Assembly: GCA_029571425.1 (NCBI GenBank)
Contig: JAKPSR010000320.1
Span: 1 to 8,160, forward strand
DNA length: 8,160 bases
Direction of reading: 5' to 3'
From: Spirochaetota bacterium
GTDB taxonomy: Bacteria > Spirochaetota > Spirochaetia > Treponematales > Treponemataceae
The position numbers and the translations under genes were made by a program. Positions within the stretch are counted from its first letter, which is position 1. Each line of letters begins with the position of its first letter. Below, piece after piece: positions 1-5,950 of this stretch. A model generated the notes under the pieces. It saw only the letters and a program-made list of their open reading frames with translations. It did not search any database and was not told the DNA's origin.

Positions 1-448
1 CGCCCGCGGCGTAGTCGACGTCGCCGATCATGCGGAAGTCGCCCTCCCCTAAGGCGACGCCGAATCGCTCGTATTGCTCAGGAGGAACGCGCATCGGGCG
101 GCGACGCTCGGTGTCCACGAGGAGCCAGTTCGATCGGGCGCGGGCGAGCGTCGCGCCGTCGGCGGCTGACACGGTAAACCCTCGGTCAGCGACGAAGCCC
201 TTCATCCCGTGCACGCGCGTCGAGACACGGACGGTCTCGCCGAAGCGAGGGAGGGCGAGAATCTCGATCTCCCACTTCGCCAGCATCCAGCCCATATGCC
301 GCTCGTGGTAATATGAAAGATCCATTCCCTTCGCCGCGCTGTCGAGGATGGCGACGTCCTCCAGATACTGCACGAGGGCGGTAAGGCCAAGCCGCCTTGA
401 GGCGTCGGCCTCGTAGTAATGCACGAAGTAGTCCCGTTGGAATTCCAC
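1..448 (-). CDS. Acyl-ACP thioesterase-like hot-dog protein, 3' part outside the window
   Basis: The visible 149 codons resemble the N-terminal hot-dog domain of bacterial acyl-ACP thioesterases (FatA/FatB-like), cytoplasmic enzymes that release fatty acids from acyl carrier protein. Visible features: YEADASRRLGLTALVQYLEDVA at about residues 12-33 in place of the family's 'YE.D.......l.nyfqe.a' opening, then MGWMLAKWEIEIL (52-64), a TRVHGMKGFVADRGF stretch (77-91) and SNWLLVDTERRRPMRVP (106-122), which corresponds to the family's 'S.W...D...RRP.R.P'. The start is GTG at 448-446, chosen because AAGGAG lies 7 bases upstream and the family motif begins right after it; no ATG fits. The second hot-dog domain, where plant-type enzymes keep catalytic residues, lies beyond the window, so activity cannot be judged. 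A 4-hydroxybenzoyl-CoA thioesterase/YbgC-type protein is the alternative. The frame is unbroken to the edge. Confidence 0.8.
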   Translation of the reverse strand, partial: MEFQRDYFVHYYEADASRRLGLTALVQYLEDVAILDSAAKGMDLSYYHERHMGWMLAKWEIEILALPRFGETVRVSTRVHGMKGFVADRGFTVSAADGATLARARSNWLLVDTERRRPMRVPPEQYERFGVALGEGDFRMIGDVDYAAG

Positions 449-455
449 GGCGTCG

Positions 456-461
456 CTCCTT
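456..461 (-). promoter_or_regulatory. Ribosome binding site deciding the GTG start of the thioesterase
   Basis: The minus strand reads AAGGAG here, 7 bases before GTG at 448. It sits in a short A-rich leader. This supports the GTG over internal ATG codons, which would cut into the conserved N-terminal motif. Confidence 0.75.
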
Positions 462-483
462 TTTTCGCTATTCGGTTTTGCCC

Positions 484-512
484 ATCCTACCACCCGCGGG
501 CGATGGCATCAA
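484..512 (-). promoter_or_regulatory. Candidate sigma70-type promoter for the thioesterase gene
   Basis: On the minus strand TTGATG (512-507) is followed after 17 bases by TAGGAT (489-484). Each hexamer matches 4 of 6 consensus positions with ideal spacing. Transcription would begin near 477, leaving a leader of about 29 bases that contains the ribosome binding site. The -35 element overlaps the -35 of the opposed promoter, so the two may compete. This is a pattern match only. Confidence 0.4.
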
Positions 513-532
513 GCGGTCGTTTGGTTTATACT
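503..532 (+). promoter_or_regulatory. Candidate promoter for the metallophosphoesterase, leaderless arrangement
   Basis: TATACT (527-532) matches the -10 consensus at 5 of 6 positions. ATGGCA (503-508), 18 bases upstream, is a weak -35 (4 of 6). The expected transcription start, about 7 bases after the -10, falls at 539, which is the A of the ATG. No Shine-Dalgarno sequence is visible before that ATG, consistent with a leaderless or nearly leaderless transcript. Confidence 0.45.
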
Positions 533-538
533 GCTGCA

Positions 539-1378
539 ATGCCGCGAACCCGCGCCCTCCGTCGCACATCGATCGCCGCCGCGCTTTGCCTCGCTCTCGC
601 CTCGTGCGCGAGTTTTCCGCCGCTCGGCGTCGACCGCGTGCGCGAGTTCACCGTGGAGACGCCGGACGCCGGGGCGGAACTCGACGGCTACCGCATCGCC
701 CTCGTCACCGACGTCCACTACGGGAACCGTTTTTCCCGCGCGAGGCTCGACGCGCTCGTCGAAGCGGTGAACGCGCTCGGCGCCGACTGCGTGATCCTCG
801 GGGGGGACCACACCCTCGGCTACGCCCAGATCGCGCCCTTCGCGGAGGCGGCGGGCCGCATCCGCGCGCGCGACGGCGTCTTCGCCGTCGTAGGAAACCA
901 CGATTTCTTCAACGGGCGCTCGGCGACGATACGGACGCTCCGCGCCGCCGGCATCGTCGTCCTCGACGAGACCGTCGTCGAGACGCCGCGCGGCGTCTTC
1001 TTCGCGGGGACGAACGACCTCCGCGACGTATTCCCGACGATGGGCCCCTTCCTCGAAATTCTCCCGCCGCGGGACCGCTTTACCGTCCTCGTCACCCACA
1101 ACCCCGACCTCGCGGCGGAGATAGACCTCTCACCCTTCGACCTTGTCCTTTCCGGCCATACGCACGGCGGGCAGATCACCGTCCGCGGCTACGCGCCGAT
1201 AATCCCATCCGAGTATGGGCAGCGGTTTCGCTCTGGCTGGGTGGACGTCGGCGGCACGCCGGTGATCGTGTCGAACGGGGTTGGCTACGGCGGGTCGGTA
1301 CTCCGCTTTCGCGTCGGGGCGCCCTCGGAGATTATCGTGATAACCGTGCGATCGACCGCCCGCGAGAAAGGTCGGTAA
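539..1378 (+). CDS. Lipoprotein metallophosphoesterase, YkuE/YaeI/LpxG-like
   Basis: A 279-residue calcineurin-like phosphoesterase with a two-metal site. Visible metal ligands: D58 and H60 (TDVH), D90 (LGGDH), N120-H121-D122 (GNHD), H187 (VTHNPD), H207 and H209 (SGHTHGGQ), in the standard order with standard spacing, so the enzyme looks intact. The N-terminus (MPRTRALRR, hydrophobic run, LASC) is a lipoprotein signal with lipidated Cys23, placing the enzyme outside the cytoplasm on a membrane. This decides the ATG at 539; in-frame ATGs at 503 and 419 would bury the signal. Relatives include YkuE-type phospholipid phosphatases and chlamydial LpxG (UDP-2,3-diacylglucosamine hydrolysis), but LpxG acts in the cytoplasm, so a periplasmic lipid or phosphodiester substrate is more likely. 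The true substrate is unknown. The 3' end overlaps the convergent YigZ-family gene by 47 bases. Confidence 0.9.
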   Translation: MPRTRALRRTSIAAALCLALASCASFPPLGVDRVREFTVETPDAGAELDGYRIALVTDVHYGNRFSRARLDALVEAVNALGADCVILGGDHTLGYAQIAPFAEAAGRIRARDGVFAVVGNHDFFNGRSATIRTLRAAGIVVLDETVVETPRGVFFAGTNDLRDVFPTMGPFLEILPPRDRFTVLVTHNPDLAAEIDLSPFDLVLSGHTHGGQITVRGYAPIIPSEYGQRFRSGWVDVGGTPVIVSNGVGYGGSVLRFRVGAPSEIIVITVRSTAREKGR

Positions 1379-1952
1379 GACGTCGCGAGAGCCCGTCCGC
1401 GGCGTCGGCGGGAACCAACCCGGACAGGGAAACCTCGGCGCCGAAATTCTCGACGACCTCTCGCGCGCCCGCGTCCGAAAGGACGCGCCTCGCGCCCTCA
1501 AGTATCTCGTACGAAACATCGACCTCGAAGCGAACCGTCTCGACGAGCGGCTCGGCGTCGACGAGCGCGATGCAGGCGCGCGCGGCATCGCCGTACGCGC
1601 GGACCAAGCCGCCGGTGCCGAGAAGGGCGCCGCCGAACCAGCGGGTCACCGTGAGGATGGCATTCGTGATCCCGGAACCTTTGAGGACGTCGAGTACCGG
1701 GCGACCCGCGGTACCCGAGGGTTCGCCGTCGTCGGACGACCCGAGCACCGACCGAGCGGGGCCGACGACGAAGGCATGGACGACGTGCGTCGCGTCGGGG
1801 AAGCGCGCCTTTGTCTCGCGCAGGACCTCGCGCGCCCGCTCCGCCGACGCGACGGGGACGAGCTCGGCGAGAAAGCGGGACCTGCTTCGCTCGATCTCGC
1901 ACGATGCCCCAGCGCGCGGGACCAAGGGCGGACCATCTCGGGAAGCGCTCAC
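1332..1952 (-). CDS. yigZ: YigZ/IMPACT-family (UPF0029) protein
   Basis: A 206-residue protein with the signature of the YigZ/IMPACT N-terminal domain: FPDATHVVHAFVVG (51-64), SSDDGEPSGTAGRPVLDVL (72-90) and TVTRWFGGALLGTGGLVRAYGDA (101-123). The C-terminal part (about 135-200) corresponds to the ferredoxin-like UPF0029 C-terminal domain. Length is normal for bacterial YigZ. Eukaryotic IMPACT modulates Gcn2 signalling; the bacterial role is not settled, with proposed links to translation or nucleic-acid binding. The GTG start at 1952 is preferred because it forms a GTGA overlap with the stop of the upstream cyclase and still leaves a full conserved domain; an ATG at 1982 would give ten extra residues and a longer overlap. 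No strong ribosome binding site precedes either, which fits translational coupling. It is cotranscribed with the cyclase by position. Its stop lies inside the convergent phosphoesterase gene. Confidence 0.9.
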   Translation of the reverse strand: MSASRDGPPLVPRAGASCEIERSRSRFLAELVPVASAERAREVLRETKARFPDATHVVHAFVVGPARSVLGSSDDGEPSGTAGRPVLDVLKGSGITNAILTVTRWFGGALLGTGGLVRAYGDAARACIALVDAEPLVETVRFEVDVSYEILEGARRVLSDAGAREVVENFGAEVSLSGLVPADAADGLSRRLTDLSRGRSIARLSR

Positions 1953-4774
1953 TTCGTCGTCATCGTGAGGACGTCGGTCCAACCGTCGGCGACCCCCGCC
2001 TTCGTCATCCCGCGCACCCGCTCGAGGAAGGCGCGCGACGCGCCGTCCTCCGGGTCAAGCTCCGCGCACTTCGCGAAGGCGACCGCAGCGTCCGAGAATT
2101 TCCGCGCGCGGTAGAGGTCGATCGCGGCGTTGAAGCGCTCGGCGAGCTCGATCGAGCGGTCGTCCGCCTCGGATCGCACGCCCATCAGGTTATAGAGCTG
2201 AACCGGGGTCTCGATGCCGACGACCCTGACGCGGTCGAGCTTCCGGCCGAGGAAAAGCCCGCCGGTCTCGTTCCACGTCGACTCCGAGACCAGCGTCCAG
2301 GTGCCGTACTGCTTGTTGACGCCCTCGAGCCGCGCGGCGAGGTTCACGTCGTTCCCCATGATCGTGTAGTTCATCTTGTTGTTCGTGCCCATGTTCCCGA
2401 CGACCATCGCACCGGTATTGATACCGATGCGGGTGAGGATCGGCATCGGTATCTGGCCCGTCTCGTAGAGCTCGGCGTTCAGGTCGCGCTCGGCCTCCTT
2501 CATCCTCACCGCGGCGAGGCACGCGCGCGTCGCGTGGTCGGGCAGGTCGAGCGGCGCGCCGAAGAACGAGACGATCGCGTCGCCGATGTACTTGTCGATC
2601 GTCCCCTTCTGCTCGAGGACGATGTCGCTCATCACGGTGAGGTAGCGGTTCAGGATCTCGACGAGCCGTTCCGGGCTCACCTTCTCCGAGAGGCTGGAGA
2701 AGCTCTTGATGTCGGTAAAGAGGGCCGTGATCCGCTTTTCCTGGCCGCCGAGCCGGAGGATCGAGGGATCCTCGACGATCTCGTCGACGACGTCGGACGA
2801 GAGGTACATGGTGAAGGCCTTTCGGAGGAAACTCTTCTCCTGCTCGGAGAAAATGAAGCGGAGAATCGAGATCAGGAGGAACGAGACGAACACCGACAGG
2901 AGCGGGACGAAGAGCTCGACGTAGACGCGCGGCACCGAGAAGAGGAGGGCGACGACGCAGAACACGAGGACGGTCGCGACGAGGCCGCCGACGAGGCGCC
3001 ACCCGAGGGTGCCTATCTTGCGGAACGCGAGGGCGACGAGATAGCAGAACGCGAGGGCGACGAGCCAGCTCGCCCAGCGCGGCAGGGGCGTGATGTATTC
3101 CCCGGTCATGATGGTGTTGTATATGTTCGCGTGGGTGCCGACGTTCGCGTACGACTTCGCGAATGGGTTGATTCCGAGGTCCGTGCTCCCCGTGGCGGTG
3201 TGGCCGATGACGCAGAAGGCGCCCGAAAGCTCGCGCGAGGCGCGCTCCCACCCCGACAGGTATATCGCGTAATCCTCCCGCGATTTCTCGAAGAGCTGGC
3301 GTATGAAGCCGAGGGTCTCGTCGTACTTGTCCGTTCCCGTCGCGGCGCGCACGCGCTCGATCGTCTCGTAGAGCTCGGTGTCGAATCCTCCGTCGAGGAA
3401 CTGGCCGTACTCGGAAAAGAAAATCTTCCGGTCCGCAAAATAGGATTCGTGATCGTCGCGCTCGCCCGCGATGAGTCCGGCCCGCCACCTCGCGAGGTCG
3501 GCGTAGCGGGACTTTAGGTACAGGGCCGCGTCGTGGTACCCGAGAAATCCCGAGGCGTCGCGGACGCTTAGGTCGGCGAACAGGCCGAGTTTCTCGATAA
3601 GGCTCGCCTCGACGCGGTCGAGGAAGATCAGGGAATAGGCTCCCATCTGCCGGAAGCTCCGGTCGCGCTTGTTCGCCGCGGCGTCAGAGTCGCCCGAGGC
3701 GTCAAACGGCCGCTTGAGCCAGTTGATTAAGAGGCGACCCTTCCGGTCAAGGGGAATCGAGATGTCCCTGCGCGCAGGGGACGAGGGATTCTTTGGGTCG
3801 CGCGCGCCGACGAGGACGAGGCGGTTCGCCTTTCGCACGATCTTGGATGGCTCGAGAACGTCCAGTATCGGGGCGAGGACGAGCTGGGGCGCGTAATGGC
3901 CCTCGTACTCGGCGAGAAGCTCGATGCGGCGCCTGACCCCGTCGGAGTCGACGACGACGTTCGGGAAGCCGAGACCCCGCGCGCCCTCGAGCAGGGGGCG
4001 AATCGCCGGGGTTAGCCCGTACACGACGAGCGACTGGCTTTCCTTCCGCGTCCGCTCGTTATCGCGCTTGATTCGCCCCGAGGGATCCTCGACGTCGGAC
4101 CTGAGAAACCGCTCGACGGCGAACGCCGCGGCCTCGACGGCATCCTCGTTCTTATTAAGCTCGTTCGAGTTCACCGTGAGGTAGGCGTTGCCGAAGAAGC
4201 GGAGCGCCGACGCGAAGTACTTGTCATTGTCGCGGAAGATGTTCGAGGTGATCGAGCCGTAGACGTCGCCCATCAGGGGATCGACGTAGGCGACGAGCTC
4301 GTTCCCGTACTCGGCCGCGGCGGACGCCGGGATCGAGCGGTCGGCGATCGCCTTCGCGAAGAGGGAAAGATTGTCCGTGATCTCGCGGCGCATCCCCTGG
4401 TATTCCTCGGGTAGCCGCGTCTTTACGTAGTCGGGGTTCACGCCGGTCTGGCCCGGGTTAAGGTACTCGATATCGAAGACGGCGGTGGAAGCCCCGCCCT
4501 CGCGCATGCGGATAAGGACGTCCGCCATGACGTCCCGGCTCCAAGGCCACGCCCCGACCTCCTCGATCGCCCCATCGTCTATATTCAAGAGCAGGATCTC
4601 CGGCCGTTCGGGGACTTCTGGCTTAATCGCGAGCAGGGTGTCGTACAGGATGTAATCGATCTTCTCGATCGCCGGCGTAAGGGAGAGCAGGATAAAGAAC
4701 GCCGCCACGGCGAAGGCGACGACGTATTCCAGTTTTTTCTTCACGACTTCCACCGGATTGACTTTTTTATCCAT
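1949..4774 (-). CDS. CHASE2-domain membrane adenylate cyclase (class III)
   Basis: A 941-residue sensor enzyme predicted to make cAMP from ATP. Order: short cytoplasmic lysine-rich N-terminus; membrane segment (about 16-36); extracytoplasmic CHASE2 sensor (about 37-562) opening with YDTLLAIKPEVPERPEILLLNIDDGAI and WPWSRD, closing with VIGHTATGSTDLGINPF and GTHANIYNTIMTGEYITPLP; three membrane segments (about 567-584, 593-613, 618-642); class III cyclase domain (about 680-865); one TPR-like helical pair (877-925). Catalytic residues are complete: metal-binding D688 (FTDIKSF) and D732 (YIGDAI), adenine-specifying K728 and T804 (MNYTIMG), transition-state N811 and R815 (VNLAARLE). K plus T indicates adenylate, not guanylate, cyclase. 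The extracytoplasmic part, about 525 residues, is long for CHASE2; residues about 385-515 look like an insertion. The ATG at 4774 has AAGGAG 6 bases upstream. It diverges from the envelope operon and overlaps the YigZ-family gene by 4 bases. Confidence 0.95.
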   Translation of the reverse strand: MDKKVNPVEVVKKKLEYVVAFAVAAFFILLSLTPAIEKIDYILYDTLLAIKPEVPERPEILLLNIDDGAIEEVGAWPWSRDVMADVLIRMREGGASTAVFDIEYLNPGQTGVNPDYVKTRLPEEYQGMRREITDNLSLFAKAIADRSIPASAAAEYGNELVAYVDPLMGDVYGSITSNIFRDNDKYFASALRFFGNAYLTVNSNELNKNEDAVEAAAFAVERFLRSDVEDPSGRIKRDNERTRKESQSLVVYGLTPAIRPLLEGARGLGFPNVVVDSDGVRRRIELLAEYEGHYAPQLVLAPILDVLEPSKIVRKANRLVLVGARDPKNPSSPARRDISIPLDRKGRLLINWLKRPFDASGDSDAAANKRDRSFRQMGAYSLIFLDRVEASLIEKLGLFADLSVRDASGFLGYHDAALYLKSRYADLARWRAGLIAGERDDHESYFADRKIFFSEYGQFLDGGFDTELYETIERVRAATGTDKYDETLGFIRQLFEKSREDYAIYLSGWERASRELSGAFCVIGHTATGSTDLGINPFAKSYANVGTHANIYNTIMTGEYITPLPRWASWLVALAFCYLVALAFRKIGTLGWRLVGGLVATVLVFCVVALLFSVPRVYVELFVPLLSVFVSFLLISILRFIFSEQEKSFLRKAFTMYLSSDVVDEIVEDPSILRLGGQEKRITALFTDIKSFSSLSEKVSPERLVEILNRYLTVMSDIVLEQKGTIDKYIGDAIVSFFGAPLDLPDHATRACLAAVRMKEAERDLNAELYETGQIPMPILTRIGINTGAMVVGNMGTNNKMNYTIMGNDVNLAARLEGVNKQYGTWTLVSESTWNETGGLFLGRKLDRVRVVGIETPVQLYNLMGVRSEADDRSIELAERFNAAIDLYRARKFSDAAVAFAKCAELDPEDGASRAFLERVRGMTKAGVADGWTDVLTMTTK

Positions 4775-4780
4775 CCCAAA

Positions 4781-4786
4781 CTCCTT
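4781..4786 (-). promoter_or_regulatory. Ribosome binding site of the cyclase gene
   Basis: The minus strand reads AAGGAG, 6 bases before the ATG at 4774. It fixes the start just ahead of the MDKKVNP cytoplasmic leader and first membrane segment. Confidence 0.85.
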
Positions 4787-4799
4787 ATCGCATAGGAAT

Positions 4800-4832
4800 A
4801 GTATAGCATATCCTGGAAAAAACGCCTGTCAT
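4800..4832 (-). promoter_or_regulatory. Candidate promoter for the cyclase-YigZ operon
   Basis: On the minus strand ATGACA (4832-4827) matches the -35 consensus at 5 of 6 positions and is followed after 16 bases by TATGCT (4810-4805, 4 of 6). A better -10, TATACT (4805-4800, 5 of 6), lies immediately downstream but would need a 21-base spacer from the same -35. Either gives a leader of roughly 20 to 25 bases with the ribosome binding site. It overlaps the opposed promoter of the envelope operon. Confidence 0.5.
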
Positions 4833-4840
4833 AGGCTATA
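4802..4840. repeat. Imperfect inverted repeat across the divergent promoters
   Basis: TATAGCATAT (4802-4811) and ATAGGCTATA (4831-4840) are inverted copies matching at 9 of 10 positions, separated by 19 bases. The left arm covers the leftward -10 region and the right arm covers the start of the rightward -10. It may be an operator for a dimeric regulator of both operons, or may merely reflect two similar AT-rich promoters. The arms are AT-rich, so a stable RNA hairpin with a 19-base loop is unlikely. Confidence 0.45.
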
Positions 4841-4842
4841 AT
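4814..4842 (+). promoter_or_regulatory. Candidate promoter for the OmpA-barrel-FecR operon
   Basis: TATAAT (4837-4842) is a perfect -10 hexamer. TGGAAA (4814-4819), 17 bases upstream, matches 4 of 6 positions of the -35 consensus. Transcription would start near 4849, giving a leader of about 22 bases that contains AGGAG at 4854-4858, 12 bases before the ATG, a rather long spacing. No comparable promoter is seen between the four downstream genes. Confidence 0.65.
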
Positions 4843-4870
4843 AGTGGATAAATAGGAGACTCTTGAGACG

Positions 4871-5950
4871 ATGCATAAAAAATGTTTGGCATGTATCATC
4901 GGGTGTTTTGTCTGCGCGTCGGTGTGCACCGCCGAGGTGCTTTCGTGGCGCGCGAACGCCGGAAAGCGGTTTGAGGCTACCGTCACCGTGACGGATTCCC
5001 TGATAAGCGTCGACTCCGTGGTCGACAATCCCGTCGTCGTGACCGAGCGGGACATCATGCAGGAAGAGGCCGCCGCACGAAAGAGCACCATCCCCTACCT
5101 CTCGTCGATTCCCTCGTTCCCGAAGGGCTCGATCTCGCCGGGCGCCCGTTGGCAGTCGACGGGAAAGGTGCACTACAACCTCGCGTCCTTCGGCATGGAT
5201 GAGCCCCTCGTCGTCGAGGTGGCCGTATCCTATACCTACGTGGGAATGAAAACGGTCGGCAAGCGGTCGTACTGCCACATCACGGCCGAATGGCGCCCCG
5301 TGCGTTCCTTCGGCAAGGCGGAAGCCGCGAAGACCGGGATCAACCGGATCAGCGGGATATCCCGACTCGACCTCTACTGGGACAACAAGGCCGGGTGCCC
5401 GAAGAAGGCGAGCCTCCTCGAGGAAGTGCAGTATCGCTTCACCGACGGGACCTCGCTGATGACCCGCCGGGCCACCGACGAGGTCTTCAAGACGACCGTC
5501 GACCTCGAGCGCGAGACGATCGTCCGGAACCTCAAGAGCCAAATCACCAGCCAAAAGGTCGCCGACGTCGACATCGTCGAGACCGACACGGGCGTGGCCC
5601 TCTCGGTCGAGAACATCCAGTTCGAGCCCGACTCTGCCCGCATCCTCGACTCGGAAAAGGCGAAGCTCCGGAAGATCGCGGCCATCCTGTCGTCATTTAA
5701 GGGAAACGCCCTCTCGGTCGTGGGACACGCGGCGAACCCGGGCGGCTCGAGCGAGCGCGAGCTCGTCGACCTGTCGACCGCGCGGGCGAAAGCCGTCGCC
5801 GCGTTCCTTTCGGCGGAGGGCATGCCGGGCACGATCGCCGTCGCGGGCAAGGGCGCCTCGGAACCCCTCGCGTCGAACGATACCGCCGCGGGGCGGAGCA
5901 AGAACCGCCGCGTCGAGATAGTCATCATGGATAAGGAGATCGTCGAATGA
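4871..5950 (+). CDS. OmpA-family exported protein, first gene of the envelope operon
   Basis: A 359-residue envelope protein. Residues 1-21 form a signal peptide (MHKK, hydrophobic cysteine-rich core, CTA before EV); there is no proper lipobox. Residues 22-235 are a beta-rich region of the sort seen ahead of OmpA domains in spirochaetes, with no function I can name. Residues about 240-355 are the OmpA C-terminal peptidoglycan-associating domain: NIQFEPDSARI (248-258), LSTARAKAVAAFL (301-313), then GKGASEPLASN and GRSKNRRVEIVI (341-352). The loop after VVGH (282-286) reads AANPGGSS where E. coli OmpA has TDRIGS, so the Asp that contacts diaminopimelate is absent; the conserved Arg of LSTARA (R305) is kept. 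The likely role is anchoring an outer-membrane complex to cell wall. AGGAG lies 12 bases upstream of the ATG. The stop overlaps the next start (ATGA). Confidence 0.9.
   Translation: MHKKCLACIIGCFVCASVCTAEVLSWRANAGKRFEATVTVTDSLISVDSVVDNPVVVTERDIMQEEAAARKSTIPYLSSIPSFPKGSISPGARWQSTGKVHYNLASFGMDEPLVVEVAVSYTYVGMKTVGKRSYCHITAEWRPVRSFGKAEAAKTGINRISGISRLDLYWDNKAGCPKKASLLEEVQYRFTDGTSLMTRRATDEVFKTTVDLERETIVRNLKSQITSQKVADVDIVETDTGVALSVENIQFEPDSARILDSEKAKLRKIAAILSSFKGNALSVVGHAANPGGSSERELVDLSTARAKAVAAFLSAEGMPGTIAVAGKGASEPLASNDTAAGRSKNRRVEIVIMDKEIVE
5933..5938 (+). promoter_or_regulatory. Ribosome binding site of the 176-residue protein, inside the OmpA-family gene
   Basis: AAGGAG lies 8 bases before the ATG at 5947, within the last codons of the upstream gene. 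It supports the ATGA-overlapping start and independent as well as coupled initiation. Confidence 0.75.

Noticed and set aside
397..1968. 523-codon open frame on the plus strand
   Set aside because: It crosses the phosphoesterase gene in another frame and runs antisense through the YigZ-family gene. Its product is Arg/Pro-rich with no motifs; a shadow of GC-rich coding.
2190..3488. 432-codon minus-strand frame within the cyclase gene
   Set aside because: A second frame of the cyclase coding strand; Arg-rich and without catalytic motifs.
1811..3517. 568-codon open frame on the plus strand, rich in Arg, Asp and Glu
   Set aside because: It is antisense to the cyclase gene, whose catalytic motifs are intact. 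The composition is the low-complexity charged pattern expected from reading high-GC codons on the opposite strand. It has no domain or ribosome binding site.
4791..4840. Direct repeat CATAGG at 4791-4796 and 4830-4835
   Set aside because: Only six bases match and one copy is partly contained in the inverted repeat arm; expected by chance in a short AT-rich region.
4775..4870. Search for a CRP/cAMP receptor palindrome (TGTGA-N6-TCACA) near the cyclase
   Set aside because: No such palindrome or close match is seen in the divergent region, so cAMP feedback through a canonical CRP site is not supported.
4829..5554. 241-codon minus-strand frame over the OmpA-family gene and the promoter region
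   Set aside because: Antisense shadow that would overlap the divergent promoters; no motifs.
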